Positions 16,492 to 23,792 are shown, counted from the stretch's first letter. The stretch is 24,582 nt of DNA from Parvibaculum sp049651025 (GCF_049651025.1 NZ_JBASBH010000117.1:1-24582); one strand, 5' to 3'. Translations and numbers: made by a program. The notes: generated from the letters alone by a model not told the origin.

Positions 16492-17504
16492 TGAGCGATC
16501 CGCTCGGCGCTTTTCCGCGCTTTCCGCTCGCGCATGTGCCGACGCCACTGACGGAGATGAAGCGCTTGCGCGCATCGCTCGGCCCGAGCTGCCCGCCGCT
16601 CTTCATCAAGCGCGACGACTGCACGGGGCTTGCGGGTGGCGGCAACAAGACGCGCAAGCTCGAATTTCTGATCGGCGAGGCGCTGGCTGAAGGTTGCGAC
16701 ACGATTGTGACCACAGGCGCGCTGCAATCGAACCATGCGCGCCAGACGGCGGCAGCCGCCGTTGCGGCGGGGCTTCGCGCCACGCTGGTGCTGGTCGATA
16801 TGGTGCCTTACGACGGTGAAAAATATCGCCGCTCCGGCAACCGCCTCCTCGACGATATTCTCGGTGCGGATATTCACATCATTCCGCCCGACGGCAATCC
16901 CGTTGCGGTCTTCAAGGAACTGATGGCCGATTCTGCCGCAAAAGGCCGCAAGGCTTATTTCACGCCTGCGGGCGGATCGACCGTCACCGGCTCATTCGGT
17001 TATGCGGCGGCCTATATCGAGATCGCCGATGAACTCGCGGCGCGCGGCATCGGCAAATCGCGCATCGTGCACGCCTCGTCGAGCGGCGGCACGCAAGCCG
17101 GTCTCGTCGTCGGCCATTGCATGCGCCCCGACGGCCCCGCCGTGCACGGCATCAATGTCTATCGCCTCGATGCCGATAGCATGAAGGCCGACATCGCAAA
17201 ACTCGCTGCAGCAACGGCTGAGAAAATCGGCATCGCGGCGCCGTCCGCCGACGCCATTCTGCTTGAAGACGGCTTTGTCGGCCCGCGCTACGGCGTGCCG
17301 ACACCTGAAATGGTCGAAGCGGTCGAGCTTGTCGCGCAAACCGAGGGCATATTGCTCGATCCTGTTTATACGGGAAAAGGCATGGCCGGATTTCTGTCGC
17401 TCATCCAGCGCGGCGCCTTCGCGCAGGACGAGACGCAGGTCTTCCTTCATACCGGAGGCATGCCGGGCCTCTTTGCCTATGAAGACGAATTTCTGAGGAA
17501 ATAG
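16491..17504 (+). CDS. D-cysteine desulfhydrase / L-cysteate sulfo-lyase-type PLP enzyme
   Basis: A 337-residue fold-type II PLP enzyme of the ACC deaminase/D-cysteine desulfhydrase family. The PLP lysine is Lys53 in GGGNKTRKLE, with the substrate-carboxylate loop at Gln79-Ser80-Asn81-His82 and a Gly-rich phosphate cradle near SSSGGTQAG (196-204). Two positions that separate ACC deaminase (Glu295, Leu322) from desulfhydrases are Thr here: Thr294 in DPVYTGK and Thr321 in HTGG. This argues against ACC deaminase and for D-cysteine desulfhydrase (D-cysteine to pyruvate, sulfide, ammonia) or the related L-cysteate sulfo-lyase CuyA, which releases sulfite. The sequence does not decide between those two. 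It is coupled to the upstream CoA-transferase-like gene, and its stop abuts the stop of the convergent gene with no base between. Confidence 0.88.
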   Translation: MSDPLGAFPRFPLAHVPTPLTEMKRLRASLGPSCPPLFIKRDDCTGLAGGGNKTRKLEFLIGEALAEGCDTIVTTGALQSNHARQTAAAAVAAGLRATLVLVDMVPYDGEKYRRSGNRLLDDILGADIHIIPPDGNPVAVFKELMADSAAKGRKAYFTPAGGSTVTGSFGYAAAYIEIADELAARGIGKSRIVHASSSGGTQAGLVVGHCMRPDGPAVHGINVYRLDADSMKADIAKLAAATAEKIGIAAPSADAILLEDGFVGPRYGVPTPEMVEAVELVAQTEGILLDPVYTGKGMAGFLSLIQRGAFAQDETQVFLHTGGMPGLFAYEDEFLRK

Positions 17505-18929
17505 TCAGGCCGTTTGGGCAGCGACCTTGCCGCGACGGCGCAGCGTGTCGGCGACGCTGGGCGGGCCGAGCGTGTCTCGAAAGCCGATGATGATGTCGAG
17601 GAAAGCGAGTGCATTATCCCGCTCGCTTCCCTTAGCGCGTCGAATTTCCTCGAGCAGGGCGTCCTCATAGGCGACGAGAGACGTTTCGATCTGCTGCGTA
17701 ATGGTACGGCAATGCGCCTGCACGCCAATCGATTCAGCAACCGGACATATGCCCGTCAGAAAGCGCAGGTCGGCCTGCGCCTTGGCGACGCGCTCTGCAT
17801 TCGGCGCATGCGTCACGTCGGGCTTGCGCGGCCCGTTCTTGCCATAAGTTCCGATCTGATGAAGCGGCAGCGCTTTTGCCAGATCCTGATCGAAGCGCGA
17901 CATTTCCTCGGCGATGGCCGCTGAAATCCGCGCACGCGCCGCGAGAATCCGGTGGCCCCAATCGCTGACTCGACGAATATCTATTTCGCGAACGAAGCCC
18001 TGGGAAATTTCGGCAAAGCGCAGCACACGCTCATGCATGTGAGCGAGATCAACCTTGCCGGGACGCTTGGCTTCATAGCTCGCCGCAATATCCTCAAGCT
18101 CGCTGAGAAATATCACGCCCAGTTCCGAAAGGCCGGACCGGCTCAGCGCCGCATCGTTGCCGAAGCCCGACAGCTTGCGCGCGAGGCGCAAAATCTGCCA
18201 TGGCGCGGCAAGCCGCTTCATCGTTGCAAGCGGGATATAGATGGCATGATCCGGCGCCGTCTCGCGCGCATCCTCATAAAGGCCGCTTACCAGAGCGACG
18301 AGGCGGTCGTCGAAATCCTCGATGCGGCTCGGCAATTCATTGCGCAAGTCCAGCATGAATGGCGCGACAGCCAGAACACCGGCCATGATGCGCGCATCCT
18401 CAAGCATGGCGTCGCCGCCGAGCAGACGTTCCAGCTTGCGGCGCTGTGCAATGTCGCGCCGCGCGGTTTCAAGGCCCGCAAGAAGCGCCGCCGAGCAGCT
18501 TGCATGCATCACGGCGAGAGCGCCGCCCAGCGAGGCGTTGTCACCGTTCAACGTATATTCGACGATGCGACCCGTAATGTCGGGCAGCGCATCGGGCATC
18601 AGCTCGGTCGTCAGCCAGAACCAGATGGGGTCGATGGAGGTTCGGGCGATCTGGCGCGTATGGAGCGAGGTGTCGCGCGTATCGACGAGCAGGTCTTCAA
18701 AGGGGAGGCAGAATTGGCGCAGAGGGTCCGGCACGCCGGAACGCGGGCCCGGATCGCGACCGAGAATGGGCCTCAGCGAAGACAGGATGAGATCGTATGG
18801 AAGGCCGCTCGTGCCGCGCAGCCTTTCGCGCTCCAGACCGGAGGCGAGTTTCGTCGCTGTCGCCGGCGCAAGCCGCGACAGGAGGTTCGACAGGCGCTCC
18901 GCCAGAGCGGAATTGGGTTTCGGTTCCAT
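17505..18929 (-). CDS. Conserved-looking protein of unknown function, 474 residues
   Basis: I do not recognise this protein. It has coding character: one long frame, no internal stop, and alphaproteobacterial codon use. It appears soluble, with no signal peptide or TM helix, and mostly helical, rich in Leu, Ala and Arg. Near residues 100-115 it has an aromatic patch (PIWFWLTTELMP). Near 135-185 there is a helical stretch with HASCSAALLAGLETARRDIAQRRKLE, and the C-terminal 100 residues look like helical-bundle or coiled-coil material. No cofactor or nucleotide-binding motif was found. The ATG at 18929 is preferred to a GTG at 18950, which has no ribosome site; the ATG itself has only an AGGG very close by, so the start is uncertain. 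It diverges from the YihY-family gene across about 210 bases and converges end to end with the PLP-enzyme gene. Confidence 0.75.
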   Translation of the reverse strand: MEPKPNSALAERLSNLLSRLAPATATKLASGLERERLRGTSGLPYDLILSSLRPILGRDPGPRSGVPDPLRQFCLPFEDLLVDTRDTSLHTRQIARTSIDPIWFWLTTELMPDALPDITGRIVEYTLNGDNASLGGALAVMHASCSAALLAGLETARRDIAQRRKLERLLGGDAMLEDARIMAGVLAVAPFMLDLRNELPSRIEDFDDRLVALVSGLYEDARETAPDHAIYIPLATMKRLAAPWQILRLARKLSGFGNDAALSRSGLSELGVIFLSELEDIAASYEAKRPGKVDLAHMHERVLRFAEISQGFVREIDIRRVSDWGHRILAARARISAAIAEEMSRFDQDLAKALPLHQIGTYGKNGPRKPDVTHAPNAERVAKAQADLRFLTGICPVAESIGVQAHCRTITQQIETSLVAYEDALLEEIRRAKGSERDNALAFLDIIIGFRDTLGPPSVADTLRRRGKVAAQTA

Positions 18930-19140
18930 AGCCCTGCTACCACACGACACGCAGAGCGGCTTTCAGGCCGCTGCATTCGTCTGGAAGCTTAATGGGCCAT
19001 GCTTAACAATCCTTTCACACACGAATCGCGTTTTCTGGCGAACGCATATTTCGCAGCGCGTGCGATTTCCGGCTGAAAAATGGGCAAAGCCCTGCCCCCA
19101 GCCCCTTCCATTTTGGCACGCACTCTCTAGCATCGGCAGC

Positions 19141-20511
19141 ATGAACTCCGCCTTTCTCTACAAGCGTCTACGCGCTTTCGTCTGGGATACGCCGCTCGAC
19201 GCCCTGCCCGTCTGGCAGGCGATGTTCATCGAGGCGTGCCGGATTGCCTGGGTCGTCATCCGCGATCTGCTCGACGGGCGGCTCAACCTGCGCGCCATGA
19301 GCCTCGTCTACACGACGCTTCTCTCGCTCGTGCCGACAGTCGCCATCGCCTTCGCGATCTTCCGCGCCTTTGGCTATGACGTTTACATTCAAGGATTGCT
19401 GACCGAATTTCTCGGGCCGCTCGGCGCGCAAGGTTCCGAGATCACCGCCAAGCTGATGGAATTCGTCGACCGCGTGAATGCGAATGTGCTCGGCACGGTC
19501 GGCTTCGCCTTTCTGCTCTACACCGTCGTTTCGATGGTCGGCAAAATCGAGGAAGCCTTCAACAATATCTGGCGCGTTCAGGCAAGCCGCTCGCTCGCGC
19601 GCCAATTCACCGAAATCGTGAGCATGGGCGTTCTCGGGCCGCTCCTTCTTTTCACGGCGCTCGGGATCATGGCGGGTGCGCTTTCCAACGCCTATGTCGG
19701 CCAGTTCATCGACTACGCGCCGGTACACTTTCTCATCACGCAGATGAGCAAGCTCGTCCCCTATGTCATTCTGATCGCGACCTTCACGTTCCTCTACATG
19801 ATGGTGCCCAATACGCGGGTCCGCTTCACCTCCGCACTTGTAGGCGCGACAGTCGCGGGCATCGCATGGGGCGCGGCCGGCTGGGCCTTTGCAACATTCG
19901 TGGTCAAGTCCGCGCAATATGTTGCCGTCTACTCGGCCTTTGCGGGCCTCGTCGTTTTCATGATCTGGCTTTACGCCGCCTGGCTGATCCTGCTCGTCGG
20001 CTGCTCCATCGCATTTTACTTTCAGAAACGCCGCCATCTTTCGCCGGTCATCGGTCTGGCGCTCCTCACCTCGCGACAGCAGCACCGCATGGCTGTTCAC
20101 GCCTTGCTGCTCATCCATGAAGCCTTCGACAAGGGCGAGACGCCCTGGACCGACGAAACGCTTTCGCAAAAGCTGCGCCTGCCAATGGAATCCGCGCAGG
20201 AAATCGAGGCGACCTTGCACGATGCGGGTTTCATCACCCATTCGGACGATACGCCAAGCCGCTTGATCCCGAGCCGTCCCGCAAAGCTGGTGCGCGTCGT
20301 CGATGTGATCGAGGCGCTGCGCAACAGGCGCGACACGGGCAGCATCCCAGATCGCGCGCTTGCGCATGAGCCGCGCATCAATGATTTCTTCTCCCGACTC
20401 GCCGCGGCCGAAAATGAAGTCCTTGAAGGCACCACCATCGCCTCGCTCATGTCAGGCGAAGAGATGAAAACCGTGGCAAGCCCGCATCCCAGCGAAACGG
20501 CAGCGCGTTAA
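19141..20511 (+). CDS. yihY: YihY/BrkB-family inner-membrane protein with winged-helix-like tail
   Basis: A 456-residue membrane protein of the YihY (formerly 'RNase BN', BrkB) family; the molecular role is unsettled in the literature I know. About six TM helices lie between residues 55 and 297, with family features: AMSLVYTTLLSLVPTVAIAFAIFRAFG (about 52-78), KIEEAFNNIWRV (about 135-146) and MVPNTRVRFTSALVGATVAGIAWG (about 221-244). Residues about 305-395 form a soluble tail in which LSQKLRLPMESAQEIEATLHDAGFI resembles a winged helix. The start is the ATG at 19141, because translated sequence further upstream in this frame is antisense to the neighbouring gene and lacks the family's character. 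No strong Shine-Dalgarno is present, only a purine-poor CGGCAGC. The 210-base divergent gap should hold promoters for both neighbours. Confidence 0.88.
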   Translation: MNSAFLYKRLRAFVWDTPLDALPVWQAMFIEACRIAWVVIRDLLDGRLNLRAMSLVYTTLLSLVPTVAIAFAIFRAFGYDVYIQGLLTEFLGPLGAQGSEITAKLMEFVDRVNANVLGTVGFAFLLYTVVSMVGKIEEAFNNIWRVQASRSLARQFTEIVSMGVLGPLLLFTALGIMAGALSNAYVGQFIDYAPVHFLITQMSKLVPYVILIATFTFLYMMVPNTRVRFTSALVGATVAGIAWGAAGWAFATFVVKSAQYVAVYSAFAGLVVFMIWLYAAWLILLVGCSIAFYFQKRRHLSPVIGLALLTSRQQHRMAVHALLLIHEAFDKGETPWTDETLSQKLRLPMESAQEIEATLHDAGFITHSDDTPSRLIPSRPAKLVRVVDVIEALRNRRDTGSIPDRALAHEPRINDFFSRLAAAENEVLEGTTIASLMSGEEMKTVASPHPSETAAR

Positions 20512-20704
20512 GATTTGATTCGCGCGAAAATGTTGCGGGCCGCGTTTTCTCCGCGATTTCTTCGCCGCGCAGCTCGCGTCAAAAAGCTTGCCATTGCTGG
20601 CTTTCTTTCGATTGCGCCGATGCGGATGCATCGCGCGGCAGACATTTCTTGACGACGCGCGCGATGCGCCGCAGGCTCTAGCTCCCTACTGGTTTCAACA
20701 ACTG
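20512..20704. other. Intergenic leader region upstream of the small ORF
   Basis: No ordinary gene is visible. The stretch is GC-rich with T-rich patches. A good -35-like TTGACG at 20649-20654 points rightward, but the best -10-like match (TCTAGC, about 20677-20682) is spaced 22 bases away, more than usual, so I call a promoter here only tentatively. Transcription starting around 20690 would give a short leader before the small ORF. Confidence 0.3.
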
Positions 20705-20718
20705 AAAGGAGGTGATCC
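20705..20718 (+). promoter_or_regulatory. Maximal Shine-Dalgarno sequence (14-base match to 16S rRNA 3' end)
   Basis: AAAGGAGGTGATCC is the exact reverse complement of the conserved bacterial 16S rRNA 3' terminus. GGAGG (20708-20712) ends 7 bases before the ATG at 20720. Ordinary genes in this window have only 4-6 bases of such pairing, so this marks an unusually strong or deliberately ribosome-capturing site. Confidence 0.75.
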
Positions 20719-20719
20719 G

Positions 20720-20830
20720 ATGTCTAACGGTTTGATGACGCCGTTTGCTATCGCCAGCATTTCGATCTCGACAGAGGGTCGTATGGCAAGGCGGTTAAGG
20801 TCGGGTACTCCTAAGGATCTTTCCGTCTGA
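20720..20830 (+). CDS. Putative 36-residue small protein
   Basis: The ORF begins with ATG TCT AAC GGT and ends with TGA at 20828-20830. The product starts MSNGLMTPFAIASISIS and ends with a basic tail, RMARRLRSGTPKDLSV; the first half is mildly hydrophobic and the second half strongly basic. I do not recognise the family. The case for translation rests on the maximal ribosome site with ideal spacing. Codon choice includes TCT, GGT, CGT, ACT, CCT and TTA, less GC-ending than the neighbours, which would fit a highly expressed or an acquired element. It is followed by about 130 non-coding bases with two hairpins and then a strong terminator, so the whole looks like a small mRNA of about 300 bases. 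It may instead be an RNA in which ribosome binding has a regulatory purpose. Confidence 0.55.
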   Translation: MSNGLMTPFAIASISISTEGRMARRLRSGTPKDLSV

Positions 20831-20852
20831 GCTTTTAGTCCCTTGTTGCTGC

Positions 20853-20939
20853 TGGAGCGGTGCTCCACCGGCGACCCGAGCGAATGCAAAAGAGCGACAA
20901 ACGGAGCGATCCGGTAACATTCAGCAAGAAACGGATCGC
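20853..20939 (+). ncRNA. Structured 3' region with two hairpins (possible sRNA or mRNA tail)
   Basis: Hairpin 1 is TGGAGC/GCTCCA (20853-20858 with 20862-20867) around a 3-base loop. Hairpin 2 is a perfect 8-bp stem, GCGATCCG/CGGATCGC (20906-20913 with 20932-20939), with an 18-base A-rich loop. Both lie between the small ORF stop and the terminator, and no coding frame explains them. This could be the stabilised tail of the small mRNA or a processed small RNA; expression is inferred. Confidence 0.4.
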
Positions 20940-20960
20940 GTCGCAGCCGTTCCAAAACTG

Positions 20961-20996
20961 GGCCGCCGCACTCTTGAGGGAGCGCGGCGGCCTTTT
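20961..20996 (+). terminator. Intrinsic terminator of the small-ORF unit
   Basis: A perfect 9-bp GC-only stem, GGCCGCCGC (20961-20969) with GCGGCGGCC (20984-20992), has a 14-base loop and is followed directly by TTTT (20993-20996). It is the clearest rho-independent terminator in the window. On the opposite strand it lies just past the lipoprotein gene stop (21017), so it could also help end that leftward transcript, though no T-run is present in that direction. Confidence 0.8.
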
Positions 20997-21016
20997 AACA
21001 TTCCGTTAGCTGACGA

Positions 21017-21505
21017 TCAGCCGTTCTGGATCTGCCACGAGCCGTCAGGCTGGCGGCAAGCGGTTCCAAATGCCTTTTCCGCGCGGCCGCCGATATAGAC
21101 GGTCTGGTTATATTCGCGGCAATAGCCGCCCGCGCGCGACTGATAGGAACGGCCCGGCTCGACATAGCCATAATTGCCGCTATCGGGATTTTTCCACTGC
21201 ACCGGCGCGCCGGTTTCAAACGAGCGGTACGACGCCTGCGTCAGATATTGCTGGTCCGCGCGGTCGAGGCTCTGGCCGATATTGTTGCCGACCAATGCGC
21301 CAAGCAGCACGCCCGCGCCCGTCGCCCAAAGACGACCCGTACCGCCGCCGATCTGCGAACCGGCAAGGCCGCCGACCACAGCGCCGCCAAGCGTGCCCAT
21401 GGTCTGCTTGGGCCCCGCGCCGCCATATCCGCCGTAGCCGCCCTGGGCGCAGCCCGCGAGAGAGACCGCAAGTGCGCCCGCAATTGCAATGCGTGTGATG
21501 TTCAT
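21017..21505 (-). CDS. 17-kDa-surface-antigen-type lipoprotein with glycine-zipper 2TM domain
   Basis: A 162-residue outer-membrane lipoprotein. The lipobox LAGC puts the lipidated Cys at residue 19, followed by a Gly/Tyr-rich segment (QGGYGGYGGAG). A glycine-zipper helix pair covers about 36-80 (GTLGGAVVGGLAGSQIGGGTG, then GAGVLLGALVGNNIGQSLD), as in Rickettsia 17-kDa antigen and related SlyB/Rcp-type proteins. The C-terminal third carries the family's conserved WKNPDSGNYGYVEP and CREYNQTVYIGGRAEKAFGTACRQPDGSWQI, with two Cys residues that could pair. The start is set by the signal peptide; a GGGG lies 7 bases upstream. These proteins are thought to help outer-membrane integrity. It is a single leftward gene whose upstream region contains a candidate response-regulator box at 21583-21599. 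Confidence 0.9.
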   Translation of the reverse strand: MNITRIAIAGALAVSLAGCAQGGYGGYGGAGPKQTMGTLGGAVVGGLAGSQIGGGTGRLWATGAGVLLGALVGNNIGQSLDRADQQYLTQASYRSFETGAPVQWKNPDSGNYGYVEPGRSYQSRAGGYCREYNQTVYIGGRAEKAFGTACRQPDGSWQIQNG

Positions 21506-21582
21506 GTTGGTACCCCGAAGGCTGATGTTGACGTAACGGGGAGAGATTAGGCAGCCATGTTTGAGCGAGCGCTGAATGCGCC

Positions 21583-21599
21583 GTTCATCCAGCGTTCAG
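21583..21599 (+). promoter_or_regulatory. Candidate response-regulator box, copy A
   Basis: Direct repeat GTTCA-N6-GTTCA with 11-base period, written on the plus strand as GTTCATCCAGCGTTCAG. It shares TTCATC-N4-GTTCAG (12 of 17 positions) with the copy upstream of the PepSY gene. An 11-base period is the spacing used by PhoP-type regulator dimers. Here it lies 78 bases upstream of the lipoprotein start but points away from that gene; an inverted TGAAT half-site (21573-21577) flanks it. Function inferred. Confidence 0.4.
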
Positions 21600-21620
21600 G
21601 TAGGGCGCCCGGCCGAGGAT

Positions 21621-21715
21621 AATGGTGTCATCCCGGCCTTGTGCCGGGATCCAGGGCGGCTCGCTCTGCGCACATGGCTACTGGACCCCGGCACAAGGCC
21701 GGGGTGACAGCCATT
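21621..21715. repeat. Long imperfect palindrome (REP-like element)
   Basis: A left arm of 34 bases (21621-21654, core GTCATCCCGGCCTTGTGCC) and a right arm of 35 bases (21681-21715) are reverse complements apart from two substitutions and one inserted base, with a 26-base loop. This matches a family of palindromes common between genes in alphaproteobacteria ('CCCGGC...CACAAGG'). It lies 20 bases past the leftward kinase stop (21736), so on transcription it would form a very stable hairpin protecting or ending that mRNA. Copy number in this genome is not visible from one window. Confidence 0.75.
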
Positions 21716-21735
21716 GAGGAAACAGAGTTCCGCGT

Positions 21736-23130
21736 TCACTCGCTCGAGGCAGGCAGCGTCAACTCCGCCTTCAACCCGCCAAGCGCCGATTCCGAGAGCT
21801 TCAGCTCGCCGCCATAGAGTTCGGAAATCTCCGTGACGATGGAGAGGCCAAGGCCCGAACCCGGTTTCGTCTCGTCGAGCCTGCCGCCGCGCTTCAGCGC
21901 CGCCTTGCGTTGTTCTTCCGGCACGCCCGGCCCGTCATCCTCGACCGTGATGATAATGGCGGGGCGGCCCTTTCGCGGCGCGCTTGCCGGCGCTGCCGTC
22001 AGCGTCACCGTGGATTCCGCCCATTTGCAGGCATTGTCGAGAAGGTTGCCCGCCATCTCTTCAAGGTCTTGCGCCTCGCCGCGAAAACCGAGGTCTTCGG
22101 GGCATTGCACCGTCACCTCCACGCCGCGCTCGGCGTAAATGCGCTCCAGCGCCCGGCCCAGCCGCGTCAGCGCATGGGCGACCGGCGTATGCGCGCCGAA
22201 AACATTTGCCGATGCGGCCATGCGCGCGCGCGCCAGATGATGGTCGATCTGTTCACGCATATTGACGGCGGCGCGGCTCACCTGTTCGCCGAATTCGCCG
22301 GGATGAGAGCGCGCCTCGTTGGTCAGGACGGAGAGCGGCGTTTTCAACGCGTGAGCAAGATTGCCAACATGGGTCCGCGCCCGTTCCAGCACCTCGCGAT
22401 TGCCTTCAAGCAGGGAGTTGATTTCATCGGCCAGCGGCTCGATCTCGGTGGGGAATTTTCCGTCGAGCCGCGTCGCCTTGCCAGAGCGGATCGAGGCGAG
22501 CGAACGGCGCACGCGTTCCAGCGGACGCAGGCCGAAGCGCACCTGAATGAGCAGCGCGACGAGGATGCCAAGGCCAAGCCCGGCCAGCGCGGTGAAGACC
22601 GTGCTGTTGAAGCTCTGGATATCGGCTTCCATCTCGGCCTTGTCGCCCGCAACCGTGAACGACACGGGCACATCATAGCCCGGCAACATCACGCGCCGTT
22701 CGATCACGCGCAGCGTTTGCTTCTCCGGCCCCGGCGCATCGAAAAAGCGCGCGCCGGAAATATCGCGTTCAGTGTCTCTGGCGGCAGAGAGGTCGATCGA
22801 CTGGTCGAACAGCGAGCGCGAACGCAAGGCGAGGCGCTGGGCGATCGGCGCGATCTGCCAGTACCAGCCGGAATAGGCGAAATCGAAACGCGTTTCGTTT
22901 AGATCGCGCGTCCGCGTGATCTGGCCCTTGTCGTCCACGTCGGTTGTCGCGATCAGGCTGCCGAGCAGCACGTCGAGGCGCGCATCGAAGGAGCGTTCCA
23001 CCGATTGGCGGAAGATCGACGAAAGGATGATGCCGCCCGCAAGCAGCGCAATCGAACTCCACAGCGCCGCGCCCGCAACCAGGCGAAAGGCGAGGCTATC
23101 GGAGCCTATTCTGAAATTCTTAAACCGCAT
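21736..23130 (-). CDS. FeuQ/PhoQ-like sensor histidine kinase
   Basis: A 464-residue inner-membrane kinase. TM1 is near residues 16-40, a periplasmic domain of about 135 residues follows, and TM2 is near 175-198. A HAMP-like linker covers about 199-250. His260 lies in NLAHALKTPLSVL, the H-box form typical of the FeuQ/PhoQ group rather than the common SHELRTPL. The ATPase domain has Asn362/Asn366 (GNLLDNACKW), G1 DDGPGVP (398-404) and G2 GSGLGL (424-429). Its start overlaps the regulator's end by 11 bases, so translation is coupled. In rhizobia FeuQ affects osmoadaptation and cyclic glucan export; a similar envelope role is likely but not shown here. The periplasmic domain is the probable partner of the PepSY protein at the head of the operon. 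Confidence 0.9.
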   Translation of the reverse strand: MRFKNFRIGSDSLAFRLVAGAALWSSIALLAGGIILSSIFRQSVERSFDARLDVLLGSLIATTDVDDKGQITRTRDLNETRFDFAYSGWYWQIAPIAQRLALRSRSLFDQSIDLSAARDTERDISGARFFDAPGPEKQTLRVIERRVMLPGYDVPVSFTVAGDKAEMEADIQSFNSTVFTALAGLGLGILVALLIQVRFGLRPLERVRRSLASIRSGKATRLDGKFPTEIEPLADEINSLLEGNREVLERARTHVGNLAHALKTPLSVLTNEARSHPGEFGEQVSRAAVNMREQIDHHLARARMAASANVFGAHTPVAHALTRLGRALERIYAERGVEVTVQCPEDLGFRGEAQDLEEMAGNLLDNACKWAESTVTLTAAPASAPRKGRPAIIITVEDDGPGVPEEQRKAALKRGGRLDETKPGSGLGLSIVTEISELYGGELKLSESALGGLKAELTLPASSE

Positions 23131-23791
23131 CTTCGGGCGCTGCGAGGCGATAGCCGAGCCCGCGCACCGTTTCGATCATATCCTTGCCGAGCTTGCGGCG
23201 CAGACGGCCGACGAAAACCTCGATCGTATTCGAGTCGCGGTCGAAGTCCTGATCGTAAAGATGCTCGACGAGTTCGGTCCGCGAGATGATGCGGCCCTGA
23301 TGATGGATCAGATATTCGATGAGGCGATATTCGAGCGAGGTGAGTTTCACCGCCGTGCCGTTCACCGTCACGCGCGAGGTCCGCGTATCGACGCGCAGCG
23401 GCCCGCATTCAAGCTCGCTCGTTGCATGCCCGGTCGCCCGGCGCAGCAGCGCGCGGATGCGCGCCAGCACCTCCTCCATGAAGAAGGGCTTGGCGACATA
23501 ATCGTCGGCGCCCGCATCGAAGCCCGCCACCTTGTCCGACCAGCGATCACGCGCGGTCAGGATCAGCACGGGCATGGTGCGCCCTCCACGGCGCCACTTT
23601 TCAAGCACGGTCACGCCGTCCATTTCCGGCAGGCCGAGATCGAGGACAACGGCGTCATAGGGTTCGGTGTCGCCGAGAAAATGGCCGTCCTCGCCGTTCG
23701 TCGCGCTATCGACGACGTAGCCCGCCTCCTGCAAGGCGGTCACGAGCTGACGGTTCAAATCGGGGTCGTCCTCAACGACGAGCAATCGCAA
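23120..23791 (-). CDS. FeuP/PhoP-like OmpR-family response regulator
   Basis: A 223-residue regulator. The receiver has Asp8/Asp9, phosphoacceptor Asp51 (VLDLGLPEMDG), Thr79 and Lys101 (YVAKPFFMEE). The winged-helix domain covers about 128-218, with TSLEYRLIEYLIHHQGRIISR, EVFVGRLRRKLG and ETVRGLGYRL. The start codon is TTG at 23791, supported by GGGAGG 8 bases upstream and by the position of the first beta strand; no ATG or GTG alternative fits. It begins one base after the PepSY stop and overlaps the kinase start, so the three genes form one tight operon. The box TTCATC-N4-GTTCAG upstream of the operon has PhoP-like geometry and is a candidate autoregulatory site for this protein. Confidence 0.93.
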   Translation of the reverse strand: MRLLVVEDDPDLNRQLVTALQEAGYVVDSATNGEDGHFLGDTEPYDAVVLDLGLPEMDGVTVLEKWRRGGRTMPVLILTARDRWSDKVAGFDAGADDYVAKPFFMEEVLARIRALLRRATGHATSELECGPLRVDTRTSRVTVNGTAVKLTSLEYRLIEYLIHHQGRIISRTELVEHLYDQDFDRDSNTIEVFVGRLRRKLGKDMIETVRGLGYRLAAPEDAV

Positions 23792-23792
23792 A

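Noticed and set aside
15142..16575. Leftward 477-codon frame opposite the CoA-transferase-like gene
   Set aside because: Arg-rich antisense translation covering two unrelated gene boundaries; no ribosome site or motif.
18322..19140. Upstream 273-codon extension of the YihY-family frame
   Set aside because: It lies antisense to the 17505-18929 gene, has an Arg/Ser-rich composition, and the family homology begins at the ATG at 19141.
20525..20580. Possible terminator after the YihY-family gene (GC-rich stretch followed by TTTT)
   Set aside because: Only 4-bp arms with a long loop can be paired; no convincing stem.
20705..20718. Possible 16S rRNA fragment
   Set aside because: Only the 14-base complement of the 16S 3' end is present and the surrounding bases do not resemble rRNA, so it is a ribosome-binding site.
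20695..20955. Leftward 86-codon frame across the small-ORF unit
   Set aside because: It has no ribosome site and runs against the strong rightward Shine-Dalgarno, hairpins and terminator, which explain the region better.
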